Below the pieces are notes generated by a model. That model searched no databases and was not told the origin of the DNA. It saw only the letters and a program-made list of their open reading frames with translations. Source: Streptomyces sp. PsTaAH-137 (GTDB lineage Bacteria; Actinomycetota; Actinomycetes; Streptomycetales; Streptomycetaceae). Taken from it: a stretch of 64,000 bases of DNA. The translations under genes and the position numbers were made by a program. This document shows positions 37,014-45,335 of this stretch, in pieces (positions within the stretch are counted from its first letter, which is position 1; the number at the start of each line of letters is the position of its first letter). The DNA is taken from positions 558,001 through 622,000 of the forward strand of contig NZ_QLLY01000001.1 of the NCBI RefSeq assembly GCF_003259365.1, in the 5' to 3' direction.

Positions 37014-39380
37014 ATGAGAAGCCGTACGACGAGAACGCGCACGACCGGGCCGAGGGCCCGCCGCGCCCTGGGAGCGCTCGGCGCGGCCGTGCTCCTGGGC
37101 ACCGGCCTGGCCGCTCCGGCGGCGCAGGCCGCGACCGCCGACGCCGGGCAACTGACCGATCTGGTCAACCCGTTCATCGGAACCGAGAACGAGGGCAACA
37201 CCTACCCGGGCGCCGCCGTGCCGTTCGGCATGGTGCAGTTCTCGCCGGACACCGGGCACAACACGGGGTACGACTACTCGGAGAACCACATCCGCGGTTT
37301 CTCCACCGTGCACCTCTCGGGCGTCGGCTGCGGCCTCGGCGGCGACCTGCCCGTCCTGCCGACGACCGGCGACATCACGTCGACCGACTACGCGAAGTAC
37401 GCCGCCGAGTTCAGCCACGACGACGAGAAGGCGTCGCCCGGCTACTACAAGGTGGGCCTGAAGACCGGCATCGAGGCCGAGTTGAGCGCCACGAAGCGGA
37501 CCGGCGTGCAGCGCTACACCTTCCCCGGCACCGACAAGGCCAACGTCCTCGTCAACGCCGGGCAGTCGCTCCACAAGACCGGGCACACCAAGGTCGAGAT
37601 CCTCGACAACCGCACCGTGCGCACCGCCATCACCGGCAGCGGCTTCTGCCAGGACACCAAGCAGTACACCGTGTACACGATCACCCGCTTCGACCGGCCG
37701 TTCACGGCGTCCGGCACGTGGAAGGGCGACACCGTCACGGCGGGCTCGAAGACCTCGGAGGCGGACGCCGACCGCAACGGCGCCTACGTCCGCTTCGACA
37801 CCGGCAAGGACCGCACCGTCGAGGCGACCACCGCGATCTCCTACGTCGACGCGAAGGGCGCCGCGCTCAACCTCAGTACCGAGGGCGGCCGTTCCTTCGA
37901 CCAGGTGCGCGGCGCCGCGCAGGCGGCCTGGGAGGACCGGCTGGACGACGTCCGCGCGCAGGGCGGCACCGACACGCAGCGCCGCACCTTCTACTCGTCC
38001 CTCTACCGGTCCTTCCTCGCCCCGAACATCGGCAGCGACGCCGACGGCCGCTACACCGGCTGGGACCAGAAGATCCACCGGGCCCGGGACTTCACCTACT
38101 ACCAGAACTGGTCCCTGTGGGACACCTACCGCACCCAGGCCCAGCTCCTGTCGCTGCTCGCGCCGCGCGAGTCGCGGGACATGGCGCTGTCCGTCGTCCA
38201 GATCGACAAGGACAGCGGCTGGCTGCCCAAGTGGGGCTACGGCACCGTCGAGACGAACATCATGACCGGCGACCCGGTCACCCCGTTCCTCACCAACGCG
38301 TTTGAGCAGGGGCTGCTCAAGGGCCACGAGGAGGACGCGTACCGCGCGCTGAAGAAGAACGCCGACGGGGTGCCGCCGGCCGACTCCGCGCCGGTGGGCC
38401 GCGAGGCGAACAAGGAGTACCTCGCCGACGGCTTCGCCCCGTACATCAAGGACCGCGCGCACGTGAAGCCGGGCGACTCCGACTACGACCACGGCGCATC
38501 GGCCACCCTGGAGTACGCCCTCGCCGACGCGATGCTCGGCCGCATGGCCCGCAAGCTCGGCCACACGGACGACGCGCGGCGGTACGCCGAGCGGGCCCAG
38601 AACTACCGCAAGATCTTCGACGGCTCGACCGGCTTCTTCCGGGCCCGTGACGCGGCCGGGAACTTCACCGGACCGGCGGATCCCGCCCAGAGCGAGGGCT
38701 TCCACGAGGGCACCAGCTGGCAGTACCAGTGGCTCGTCCCGCAGGACCTGCCCGGCATGGTCTCGCTGATCGGCGGGACGGACGCGGCGAACCAGCGCCT
38801 CGACTCGTTCTTCGCCTACGACCAGCTGCTCGCCGACCCCGCGAAGACCGCCCGCGAGGTGTGGGTCAACGGGCCGTACGACTACTACAACGCCGACAAG
38901 TACAACCCGCAGAACGAGCCCGACCTGATCGCGCCGTACACGTACCTGTCGACCGGGCAGCCCTGGAAGACCACCGACGTCGTGCACGGCGCCCTCACCC
39001 TGTTCACCGACGAGCCGACCGGCATGACCGGCAACGACGACCTCGGCACCATGTCCGCCTGGAACGTGCTCTCCTCCATCGGGATCTTCCCGGTGCAGCC
39101 GGGCACCGACACCTGGGGCCTGTCGACCCCCGTCTTCGACCGGGTCGACCTCACCCTCGACCGGCGCTACTACCCGAAGGGCAGGCTGACCGTCCGGGCG
39201 CAGGGCACCTCGGACACCGACCGCTACATCCAGTCGGCCCGGGTCGGCGGCGCCACCTACGGCAAGACGTACCTGACCACCGCGGACCTGCGCGGCACGA
39301 GCGAGCTGTCGTTCACCGTCGGCCCGCGCCCGTCGTCGTGGGGGACCGGCGCCGACGCGGCACCGCCCGTCGTGAAGTGA
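37014..39380 (+). CDS. secreted alpha-mannosidase, GH92
   Basis: Calcium-dependent inverting exo-alpha-mannosidase of family GH92, which trims alpha-1,2/1,3/1,4-linked mannose from yeast mannan or N-glycans. The 788-residue protein has a Sec signal (ALGALGAAVLLGTGLAAPAAQA) and the family opening LVNPFIGTENEGNTYPGAAV with PFGMVQFSPDTG. Catalytic-region motifs are FHEGTSWQYQWLVPQDLPGM, with the general-acid Glu, and GNDDLGTMSAW, with the base Asp; NEPD is a calcium ligand stretch. Start taken at ATG 37014; an ATG at 36975 would place the GACAACGTTGTC palindrome inside the gene. It is the third rightward glycosidase after GH2 and GH127, and a hairpin ends it. Linkage specificity cannot be read here. 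Confidence 0.93.
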   Translation: MRSRTTRTRTTGPRARRALGALGAAVLLGTGLAAPAAQAATADAGQLTDLVNPFIGTENEGNTYPGAAVPFGMVQFSPDTGHNTGYDYSENHIRGFSTVHLSGVGCGLGGDLPVLPTTGDITSTDYAKYAAEFSHDDEKASPGYYKVGLKTGIEAELSATKRTGVQRYTFPGTDKANVLVNAGQSLHKTGHTKVEILDNRTVRTAITGSGFCQDTKQYTVYTITRFDRPFTASGTWKGDTVTAGSKTSEADADRNGAYVRFDTGKDRTVEATTAISYVDAKGAALNLSTEGGRSFDQVRGAAQAAWEDRLDDVRAQGGTDTQRRTFYSSLYRSFLAPNIGSDADGRYTGWDQKIHRARDFTYYQNWSLWDTYRTQAQLLSLLAPRESRDMALSVVQIDKDSGWLPKWGYGTVETNIMTGDPVTPFLTNAFEQGLLKGHEEDAYRALKKNADGVPPADSAPVGREANKEYLADGFAPYIKDRAHVKPGDSDYDHGASATLEYALADAMLGRMARKLGHTDDARRYAERAQNYRKIFDGSTGFFRARDAAGNFTGPADPAQSEGFHEGTSWQYQWLVPQDLPGMVSLIGGTDAANQRLDSFFAYDQLLADPAKTAREVWVNGPYDYYNADKYNPQNEPDLIAPYTYLSTGQPWKTTDVVHGALTLFTDEPTGMTGNDDLGTMSAWNVLSSIGIFPVQPGTDTWGLSTPVFDRVDLTLDRRYYPKGRLTVRAQGTSDTDRYIQSARVGGATYGKTYLTTADLRGTSELSFTVGPRPSSWGTGADAAPPVVK

Positions 39381-39420
39381 CGCACCGCACGCTTCCCTGA
39401 CAGAGCACAGACGTCACACG

Positions 39421-39460
39421 AGACCCGCCATGCGCAGCCGTACGCGCGCGTGGCGGGTCT
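39421..39460 (+). terminator. terminator after GH92
   Basis: A 15-bp stem with one G-U pair (AGACCCGCCA... against TGGCGGGTCT) and a 10-nt loop, followed by TTAATCTG, lies 41 bp after the GH92 stop. Confidence 0.75.
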
Positions 39461-39572
39461 TAATCTGCTGTTAACTGTGCGTGCCTAGATCGTACTTGAC
39501 CGTAATCGACTGTGGGTTGTTGACTTCGTCTCCTCGTTCCCCGTTCCCCCGTCGTCGACGCGAGAGCACTCC

Positions 39573-40979
39573 ATGACTGCGAAGAGCCCGGACCTGCTCG
39601 CCCCCCTCGACCTAGCCTTCTGGAACATCGAAACCGCCGAGCACCCCATGCACCTCGGTGCGCTGGGGGTGTTCGAGGCCGACGCGCCGGGCGCCGCCCA
39701 GCACGCCTGGGAACTGCTCGCCGCCCGCGCGCCCGCCGTGCCCGGCCTGCGCATGCGGATCGCCGGGGTGCTCGTCCCGGTGGGCGGCGCGGCCCGGGTG
39801 CCCGTCGCCGACTTCGACCCGCTGGACCATGTGCGGATCACCGGCCCGGTGACCGACTTCCACGCCGCCGCGGGCGCCCTCATGGAGCGCCCCCTCGACC
39901 GCCGCAGGCCGCCCTGGGAGGCGCACGTCCTGCCCGCGGCGGACGGCCGCTCCTTCGCCGTGCTGTTCAAGTTCCACCACGCCCTGGCCGACGGACTGCG
40001 CGCCCTCACCCTCGCCGCCGCCGTCATGGACCCGGTCGACCTGCCCGCCGCCCGCGCGCCCAAGCCGGAGCCCACGCCCCGCCGCGGCCTGCGCCTGCCG
40101 TTCCCCGGCCTGCGCGACATCACGCTCGGCGACCTCGACCCGCGCCGCTATCCGGCCCACGTCCGCGCCGTGACCGGCGCCACCGCGCAGGCCGTCTCGA
40201 TCGGCGCCTCCGTGGCACGGGCCACCTGGGGCGTGCGGACCTCGCCCGCGCTGGCCGCCGAGCCCACCGGCACCCGCCGCACGGCGGGCGTCGTCCTCGA
40301 CCTCGACGACGTGCACCGCATCCGCAAGACCGAGGGCGGCACCGTCAACGACGTCCTGATCGCGGTCGTCGCCGGAGCCGTCCGGCGCTGGCTCGACGAG
40401 CGCGGCGACGGCAGCGAGGGCGTCGAGCCGCGTGCCCTGATCCCCGTCTCGCGCCGCCGCCCGCGCACCGCCCACCCGCAGGGCAACCGGCTCTCCGGCT
40501 ACCTCGTGCGACTGCCCGTCGCCGAGCGCGACCCCATGGAGCGCCTGCGGACGGTCCGCGCCGCGATGGACCGGCACAAGGACCGGGGCCCGCACCGCGG
40601 CGCAGGTGCCGTCGCCCTGCTCGCCGACCATGTACCGCCGCTCGGCCACCGGCTCGGCGGCTCGCTCGTCGGCCGGGGCGCCCGCCTGCTCTTCGACCTC
40701 ATGGTCACCAGCGTCCCGCTGCCCAGCCTCGGCCTGACCCTCGGCGGCTGCCCGCTCACCGAGGTCTTCCCGCTGGCCCCGCTCGCCCAGGGCCAGTCCC
40801 TCGCCGTCGCCGTCTCGACGTACCGGGGGCGCGTGCACTACGGGCTCGTCGCCGACGCCGAGGCCGTGCCGGACCTCGACCTGCTGGCCCGCGCGATCAC
40901 CGCCGAGGTCGCCGCGCTGACGGCGGCCTGCGCACCGGCCGAGGGCACGGGTTTGGAGACACCCGGCACCGCTACGTAA
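39573..40979 (+). CDS. wax ester synthase / diacylglycerol acyltransferase (WS/DGAT)
   Basis: Acyl-CoA-dependent acyltransferase of 468 residues that esterifies fatty alcohols or diacylglycerol, forming storage wax or triacylglycerol. The catalytic HHxxxDG motif is KFHHALADG, about residue 135. The N-terminus LLAPLDLAFWNIETAEHPMH and the later GTVNDVLIAVVAGAVRRWL and GNRLSGYLVRLP also fit the bacterial WS/DGAT family. It associates with the membrane or with lipid droplets. Start at ATG 39573 with GAGAG upstream. It stands alone after the GH92 terminator, with SDR genes next. Streptomyces usually carry several paralogues; whether this one makes TAG or wax is open. Confidence 0.9.
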   Translation: MTAKSPDLLAPLDLAFWNIETAEHPMHLGALGVFEADAPGAAQHAWELLAARAPAVPGLRMRIAGVLVPVGGAARVPVADFDPLDHVRITGPVTDFHAAAGALMERPLDRRRPPWEAHVLPAADGRSFAVLFKFHHALADGLRALTLAAAVMDPVDLPAARAPKPEPTPRRGLRLPFPGLRDITLGDLDPRRYPAHVRAVTGATAQAVSIGASVARATWGVRTSPALAAEPTGTRRTAGVVLDLDDVHRIRKTEGGTVNDVLIAVVAGAVRRWLDERGDGSEGVEPRALIPVSRRRPRTAHPQGNRLSGYLVRLPVAERDPMERLRTVRAAMDRHKDRGPHRGAGAVALLADHVPPLGHRLGGSLVGRGARLLFDLMVTSVPLPSLGLTLGGCPLTEVFPLAPLAQGQSLAVAVSTYRGRVHYGLVADAEAVPDLDLLARAITAEVAALTAACAPAEGTGLETPGTAT

Positions 40980-41042
40980 AATTCGCCGTTCAGCAGCGTG
41001 CGCGGTTCGCGCGCCACGCGCGGACTTCAGGAAGCAGCGGCG

Positions 41043-42542
41043 ATGACGGTGACAGAGAACCATGAGGCCCCGGAGGCCGAGGACGAGATCGCGTACGGTC
41101 CCGGCATCGACCCCGAGCGTCTCGCCGTCTGCCTCTCGGTCCTGGCGGAGCTCGACACGATCGACGTCGACCACCCCGACGCGATCACGGTCCGGCGGGC
41201 CACCGCCGGCATCTACCGGACCGTGAAGCAGCGCCGCCGCCAGGACCGCCGCGCCGCCAAGACCGCCCACGACAAGGCCGTCACCGAGGCGACCGCGACC
41301 GGCTCCGCGCAGCGCATCGACGACGAGACCGAGGGCATCCTGCCCTCCTCCGTCACCGAGGCGGGCCGGATCGCGGGGATACTCCAGCGCCCGCGCTCCT
41401 GCTACACCTGCAAGACCCGGTACGTGGAAGTCGACTACTTCTACCACCAGCTCTGCGCCGACTGCGCCCGCCTGAACCGCGAGAAGCGCGACGTCCGCGC
41501 CGACCTGTCCGGCAAGCGCGCGCTGCTCACCGGCGGCCGCGCCAAGATCGGCATGTACATCGCGCTGCGGCTGCTGCGCGACGGCGCGCACACCACCATC
41601 ACGACCCGCTTCCCGAAGGACGCCATCCGCCGCTTCACGGCGATGGAGGACTCGGGAGACTGGATCCACCGCCTGGAGGTCGTCGGCATCGACCTGCGCG
41701 ACCCGGCGCAGGCCGTCTCGCTGGCCGACCGGGTCGCCGAGGCGGGCCCGCTCGACATCCTGATCAACAACGCGACGCAGACCGTGCGCAGGCTCCCGTC
41801 CGCGTACGCGGCCCTGGTCGACGGCGAGAGCGCGCCGCTGCCCGCCGGTGAGCTGCCGCCCTACTCCGTCATCGGCGCCTTCAACTCGGGCGCCGTCGAC
41901 GGCATCGCCGCGCTGCCGCTCGGCACCAGCGGCATCGCCGCGCAGAAGGTCGCCGACCTCGCGCTCGTCGCGGGCAACGCCAGCGTGGCCCGGCACCTCG
42001 ACGGCACCGCCATCGACGCCGGTGGCCTCGTCCCCGACGTCGTCGACAGCAACACCTGGGTGCAGAGCATCGAGCAGATCTCCCCGGTGGAGCTCCTCGA
42101 GACCCAGCTGTGCAACTACACGGCGCCGTTCATCCTCATCAGCAAGCTGCGCGCCTCCATGGCCGAGGCCGCGAAGAACGCCGGGAGCGGCCGCGCCTAC
42201 GTCGTCAACGTCTCGGCGATGGAAGGCGTCTTCGGCCGCGGCTACAAGGGCGCGGGCCACCCGAACACCAACGCGGCCAAGGCCGCGATGAACATGGTGA
42301 CGCGCACCAGCGCCCAGGAGATGTTCCAGACCGACGGCATCCTCATGACCTCCGTCGACACCGGCTGGATCACCGACGAGCGCCCGCACTTCGACAAGCT
42401 GCGCCTCGCCGAGGAGGGCTTCCACGCCCCGCTCGACCTGGTCGACGGCGCCGCCCGCGTCTACGACCCGGTGGTGCGCGGCGAGGCCGGCGACGACGTG
42501 TACGGCGTCTTCCTCAAGGACTACGCGCCCGGGAAGTGGTGA
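41043..42542 (+). CDS. unusual SDR oxidoreductase with N-terminal zinc-ribbon-like region
   Basis: A 499-residue protein with two parts. The first 160 or so residues contain a helical, charged stretch and a treble-clef-like CYTCKTRYVEVDYFYHQLCADC pattern that could hold zinc. The remainder is a Rossmann SDR domain beginning GKRALLTGGRAKIGMYIALR, with LDILINNATQTVRR and VYGVFLKDYAPG at the end. The glycine motif TGGRAKIG differs from TGxxxGxG, and where SDRs have Tyr-x3-Lys the sequence reads HPNTNAAKAAMN, with Thr in place of the catalytic Tyr. It may therefore use another base or be non-catalytic. Start at ATG 41043 with AGGAAG upstream. It overlaps the convergent SDR gene by 22 bp. Function unknown. 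Confidence 0.8.
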   Translation: MTVTENHEAPEAEDEIAYGPGIDPERLAVCLSVLAELDTIDVDHPDAITVRRATAGIYRTVKQRRRQDRRAAKTAHDKAVTEATATGSAQRIDDETEGILPSSVTEAGRIAGILQRPRSCYTCKTRYVEVDYFYHQLCADCARLNREKRDVRADLSGKRALLTGGRAKIGMYIALRLLRDGAHTTITTRFPKDAIRRFTAMEDSGDWIHRLEVVGIDLRDPAQAVSLADRVAEAGPLDILINNATQTVRRLPSAYAALVDGESAPLPAGELPPYSVIGAFNSGAVDGIAALPLGTSGIAAQKVADLALVAGNASVARHLDGTAIDAGGLVPDVVDSNTWVQSIEQISPVELLETQLCNYTAPFILISKLRASMAEAAKNAGSGRAYVVNVSAMEGVFGRGYKGAGHPNTNAAKAAMNMVTRTSAQEMFQTDGILMTSVDTGWITDERPHFDKLRLAEEGFHAPLDLVDGAARVYDPVVRGEAGDDVYGVFLKDYAPGKW

Positions 42543-43342
42543 CGCAGCTGCCGCTGCACGGCATGCGCGTCCCCGGCCGGTGAGGCCGCCCGGACGCGCG
42601 TGCCGCCGTCCACCAGCAGATCGGCCCCGGTGATCCACGCGGCCTCGTCGGAGACGAGCCAGCGCACGGCACGCGCCACGTCGTCCGGTTCGCCGATCCG
42701 GCCCGCGGGCAGCCCCGCCGCGATCGATTCCTCCGCCCGCTCCCACACGAAGCGGGCCGTCTCGGTGCGGACCAGACCGGGGGAGACGGAGTTCACCCGC
42801 ACCGACGGGCCCAGTTCGCCCGCCAGTTGTGCGGTCAGGTGGAGCAGCGCCGCCTTGCTCGTGCTGTACGCGCCCACGTGCGGGCCGACGTGCGTGGCGC
42901 CCTCGGTGCACACATTGACCACGGCGCCGCCGTGCTCGCGCATCCAGGCCCGCCACGCGCACTGCACCAGACGCAGCGGCGCCTCGACGTTGACGGTGAA
43001 GGCCGTGCGCCACGCGTCCGGGTCGGCGTCCATGAGCGGACCGTAGGGCTGGTTCGTCGCCGCGTTGTTCACCACGATGTCGACGCTCCCGAACGCCGCC
43101 ACGGTCCGCTCCGTCACCTCCCACAGATGGGCGGGGTCGGCGACCGTGCCCGCTGCGCCGATGGCGTCCGCGCCCTGCGCGCGCAGCGCCGCGACCGTGT
43201 CCCCGACGCCTTCGGCATCGCGAGCGGTGACACACAACTGCGCGCCCGCGCGGGCGAGTTCCTCGGCGATCGCCCGGCCGATGCCGCGCGAGGCGCCGGT
43301 CACGACGGCGGCCCGGCCTGCCAGGGAGCGCTGCGACGTCAT
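42521..43342 (-). CDS. classical short-chain dehydrogenase/reductase
   Basis: A 273-residue NAD(P)-dependent SDR. It has the standard TGASRGIGRAIAEELARAGA cofactor motif, VVNNAATN, and the active-site GAYSTSKAALLHLTAQLAG with Tyr-x3-Lys. The strand before it reads VVNVCTEGAT, so the usual catalytic Ser is shifted or replaced, which may affect specificity. The C-terminal ITGADLLVDGG closes the fold. Start at ATG 43342. Its 3' end overlaps the convergent zinc-ribbon SDR. An upstream HD-domain gene is on the same strand, 92 bp away. Substrate unknown; a ketone or hydroxy-acyl compound is typical. Confidence 0.88.
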   Translation of the reverse strand: MTSQRSLAGRAAVVTGASRGIGRAIAEELARAGAQLCVTARDAEGVGDTVAALRAQGADAIGAAGTVADPAHLWEVTERTVAAFGSVDIVVNNAATNQPYGPLMDADPDAWRTAFTVNVEAPLRLVQCAWRAWMREHGGAVVNVCTEGATHVGPHVGAYSTSKAALLHLTAQLAGELGPSVRVNSVSPGLVRTETARFVWERAEESIAAGLPAGRIGEPDDVARAVRWLVSDEAAWITGADLLVDGGTRVRAASPAGDAHAVQRQLRHHFPGA

Positions 43343-43434
43343 GCGCGTACGGTCTCACGGCCGACGGCGACATGACGATCCGTCAGGCGTGCGGTGGTCG
43401 TGGATGGTTGGTGGGAATTCCGTGGGGCTGCCCG

Positions 43435-44013
43435 TCAGCGGGTGCGCAGCGGCGCGGGCTCCCGCCGGTGCTGCTCCGCCACCAGGTCCAGCAGCGGCTG
43501 CCAGTCCTCCATCACGCCCGCGTCCAGGCCGACCACCTTGCCCGCGTCGTCCGCCTGGCGCAGTTCCACCGCGTCCGCCCCGTGCGGATCCGCCTCGAAC
43601 GCCGCCACCTCGGCCGGTGTCATCGGGCCGCCCTGCGCCGCCATCGTCAGCGCGCTCTGCGGCGACAGCGCGCGCGACGGCTCGACCGCCGCCAGATACC
43701 GCTTGGCCGGGACATGAAGGCGTATCAGGTGCGCGACCCGGGCGCCGAGCAGTTCGCGCACCGCCTCCGCGGCGGTCTCCGCGTGGCCCGCGTCGTCACC
43801 GGGGCGCAGCAGATGGCCCAGGTCGTGGACCAGGCCCGCCACCTGCAACTCCTTGTCGCTGGGGTGCGAGCGGCGCAGCAGCGCCGCCGTCTGGAGGGCG
43901 TGGTCGTGCAGATCGACGGGATCGCCGCTGCGGTCGGGGGTGTCCCACGCACCCCGGCAGGCGCGCAGCGCGGCCATCAACTCGTCGACGGTGCGCAGAA
44001 CGACCCGGTCCAT
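43435..44013 (-). CDS. HD-domain protein of the PhnZ-like (mixed-valent di-iron oxygenase) family
   Basis: A 192-residue all-helical HD-domain protein. The likely metal ligands appear in order as H in DLHDHALQTAAL, HD in GLVHDLGHLL, H in DDAGHAET, H in LIRLHVPAKRYL and D in ELRQADDAGK. Long stretches (HVPAKRYLAAVEPS, ALTMAAQGGPMTPAEVAAFE) resemble PhnZ/TmpB, di-iron oxygenases that cleave C-P bonds of hydroxylated aminophosphonates, rather than typical nucleotide phosphohydrolases. No phosphonate uptake or PhnY-like hydroxylase gene is in the window, so the true substrate may differ. Start at ATG 44013 with GGGAGGAG about 8 bp upstream. It diverges from a small lipoprotein gene. Confidence 0.78.
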   Translation of the reverse strand: MDRVVLRTVDELMAALRACRGAWDTPDRSGDPVDLHDHALQTAALLRRSHPSDKELQVAGLVHDLGHLLRPGDDAGHAETAAEAVRELLGARVAHLIRLHVPAKRYLAAVEPSRALSPQSALTMAAQGGPMTPAEVAAFEADPHGADAVELRQADDAGKVVGLDAGVMEDWQPLLDLVAEQHRREPAPLRTR

Positions 44014-44040
44014 GGACGACTCCTCCCGCAGATCTTCCGA

Positions 44041-44060
44041 GGTCTGTCCGGAAGCAGACC
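44041..44060. promoter_or_regulatory. inverted repeat GGTCTG-N8-CAGACC
   Basis: Perfect 6-bp arms flank an 8-bp centre, 28-47 bp upstream of the HD gene start in the divergent gap. It could be an operator or a leader hairpin; no factor can be named. Confidence 0.35.
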
Positions 44061-44164
44061 ATGCGGACCTGACCGACCGGTCAACGGGACGTTAACGCCC
44101 GCGCACGGTCCGGAGCGGCGCGGCCGCGCGGGCGGCGTGCGCCGATGACGGCGGACCGGTGCCC

Positions 44165-44539
44165 ATGGGGCAGAATTGCCGCGTGCCCCGTCTCGCCGTC
44201 CCCGCGCTCCTGGTGACCCTCCTGGTCGCCGTGCTGGGCTGCGCGCAGGGCACCGCCGTCGAGTCGGCGGCGTACGCGCCGGTGGCAGCGGCGGCGGTCG
44301 ACCGGGCCGTCCCCAGCAGCCCGGGCTGCGCCCCCGAACAGCAGCACGCGCCCGACAGCCGCCAGGGCGTGCCCTCGCGCGGCACGGCCGCGCACGAACT
44401 GCTCGCCCCGCTCGCGCACGACCACGGGTGCGGTGCGACGGTTGTCCTCGAAGGCAGCGCGCCCACCGTCCCCGCGGGCCGCGGCCCGCCCCCGCACGAC
44501 CCGCCGTCACCCGTCGAACTCTCCGTCCTGCGCGTGTAG
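44165..44539 (+). CDS. small secreted lipoprotein, unknown
   Basis: A protein of about 124 residues with a membrane-export signal ending in a lipobox: AVPALLVTLLVAVLGCAQG, so the mature chain would be a lipid-anchored extracytoplasmic protein beginning at Cys. The mature part contains further cysteines (SPGCAPEQ and DHGCGATV) and a proline-rich tail. No known domain was recognised. The start is uncertain: ATG 44165, GTG 44159 and GTG 44183 are all in frame, and only the last keeps a compact signal peptide. It lies 58 bp upstream of the DsbA-like and CcdA-like genes, so its cysteines may be a target of that redox pair; that is inference. Confidence 0.6.
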   Translation: MGQNCRVPRLAVPALLVTLLVAVLGCAQGTAVESAAYAPVAAAAVDRAVPSSPGCAPEQQHAPDSRQGVPSRGTAAHELLAPLAHDHGCGATVVLEGSAPTVPAGRGPPPHDPPSPVELSVLRV

Positions 44540-44597
44540 CGGACACGGCCCCCACCGTCTCCGCTCCCAACCCCCTTCACGCAAGGACGACTTCGCC

Positions 44598-45335
44598 ATG
44601 CCGAAAAGCCCCACCCGTCCCGCCTCCTCCAAGGCCCGCCCCCTCGCCCTCGTCGCAGCCGTCGCGGTGGCCGCCGGCCTGCTCGGCACGGTCTCGTACA
44701 CCGCGACCCGCCCCGAACCCCGCACGGACGTCTCCCGGCAGGAGACCGCTGCGGGACAGCAGCCGGACCCCGCCACGGCCCGGCTCGCGAAGCTCGCCCG
44801 GCGCGACACCGACGACCGGCTCGCGCGGGGCAGGACCGACGCGCCCGTCGTCCTCATCGAGTACGCCGACTTCAAGTGCGGCTACTGCGGCAAGTTCGCC
44901 CGCGACACCGAACCCGGCCTCGTGAAGAAGTACGTCGACGCGGGCACCCTGCGCGTCGAATGGCGCAACTTCCCGATCTTCGGAGCCGAGTCCGAGGCCG
45001 CCGCGCGCGCCGCCTGGGCGGCCGGACAGCAGGGCCGCTTCTGGGAGTTCCACCGCGCCGCCTACGCCGAGGGCGCCAAGGAGAAGGGCTTCGGCGCCGA
45101 CCGGCTCGACGCGCTCGCCCGCGAGGCGGGCGTGAACGACCTCGACCGGTTCCGCACCGACCGCGACGGCGCGGCGGCCCGCGCGGCCGTGCAGAAGGAC
45201 CAGGCCGAGGCCTACGCGCTGGGCGCCACCTCGACCCCGTCCTTCCTCGTCAACGGGCAGCCCATCGCCGGGGCCCAGCCCGACGCCGCGTTCGAGCAGG
45301 CCATCGAGACGGCGAAGGCGCAGGCCGCCCGGTGA
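44598..45335 (+). CDS. membrane-anchored DsbA-like thiol-disulfide oxidoreductase
   Basis: A 245-residue thioredoxin-fold protein outside the membrane. An N-terminal segment, ALVAAVAVAAGLLGTVSYTA, acts as signal anchor. The active site FKCGYCGKFARDTEPGLVKK holds CGYC in a DsbA/DsbG-like setting. The cis-proline loop is GATSTPSFLVNGQPIAGAQP, and the helical insert typical of DsbA lies between. It would oxidise or isomerise disulfides in exported proteins. Start at ATG 44598 with AAGGACG upstream. Its stop overlaps the CcdA-like gene start (GTGA), so the two are made together, and electrons probably flow between them. Confidence 0.88.
   Translation: MPKSPTRPASSKARPLALVAAVAVAAGLLGTVSYTATRPEPRTDVSRQETAAGQQPDPATARLAKLARRDTDDRLARGRTDAPVVLIEYADFKCGYCGKFARDTEPGLVKKYVDAGTLRVEWRNFPIFGAESEAAARAAWAAGQQGRFWEFHRAAYAEGAKEKGFGADRLDALAREAGVNDLDRFRTDRDGAAARAAVQKDQAEAYALGATSTPSFLVNGQPIAGAQPDAAFEQAIETAKAQAAR

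Noticed and set aside
39612..43373. A 1253-residue open frame on the minus strand across WS/DGAT and SDR genes
   Set aside because: Its composition is the mirror of well-supported genes on the other strand. High GC leaves antisense frames open; no domain or ribosome site supports it.
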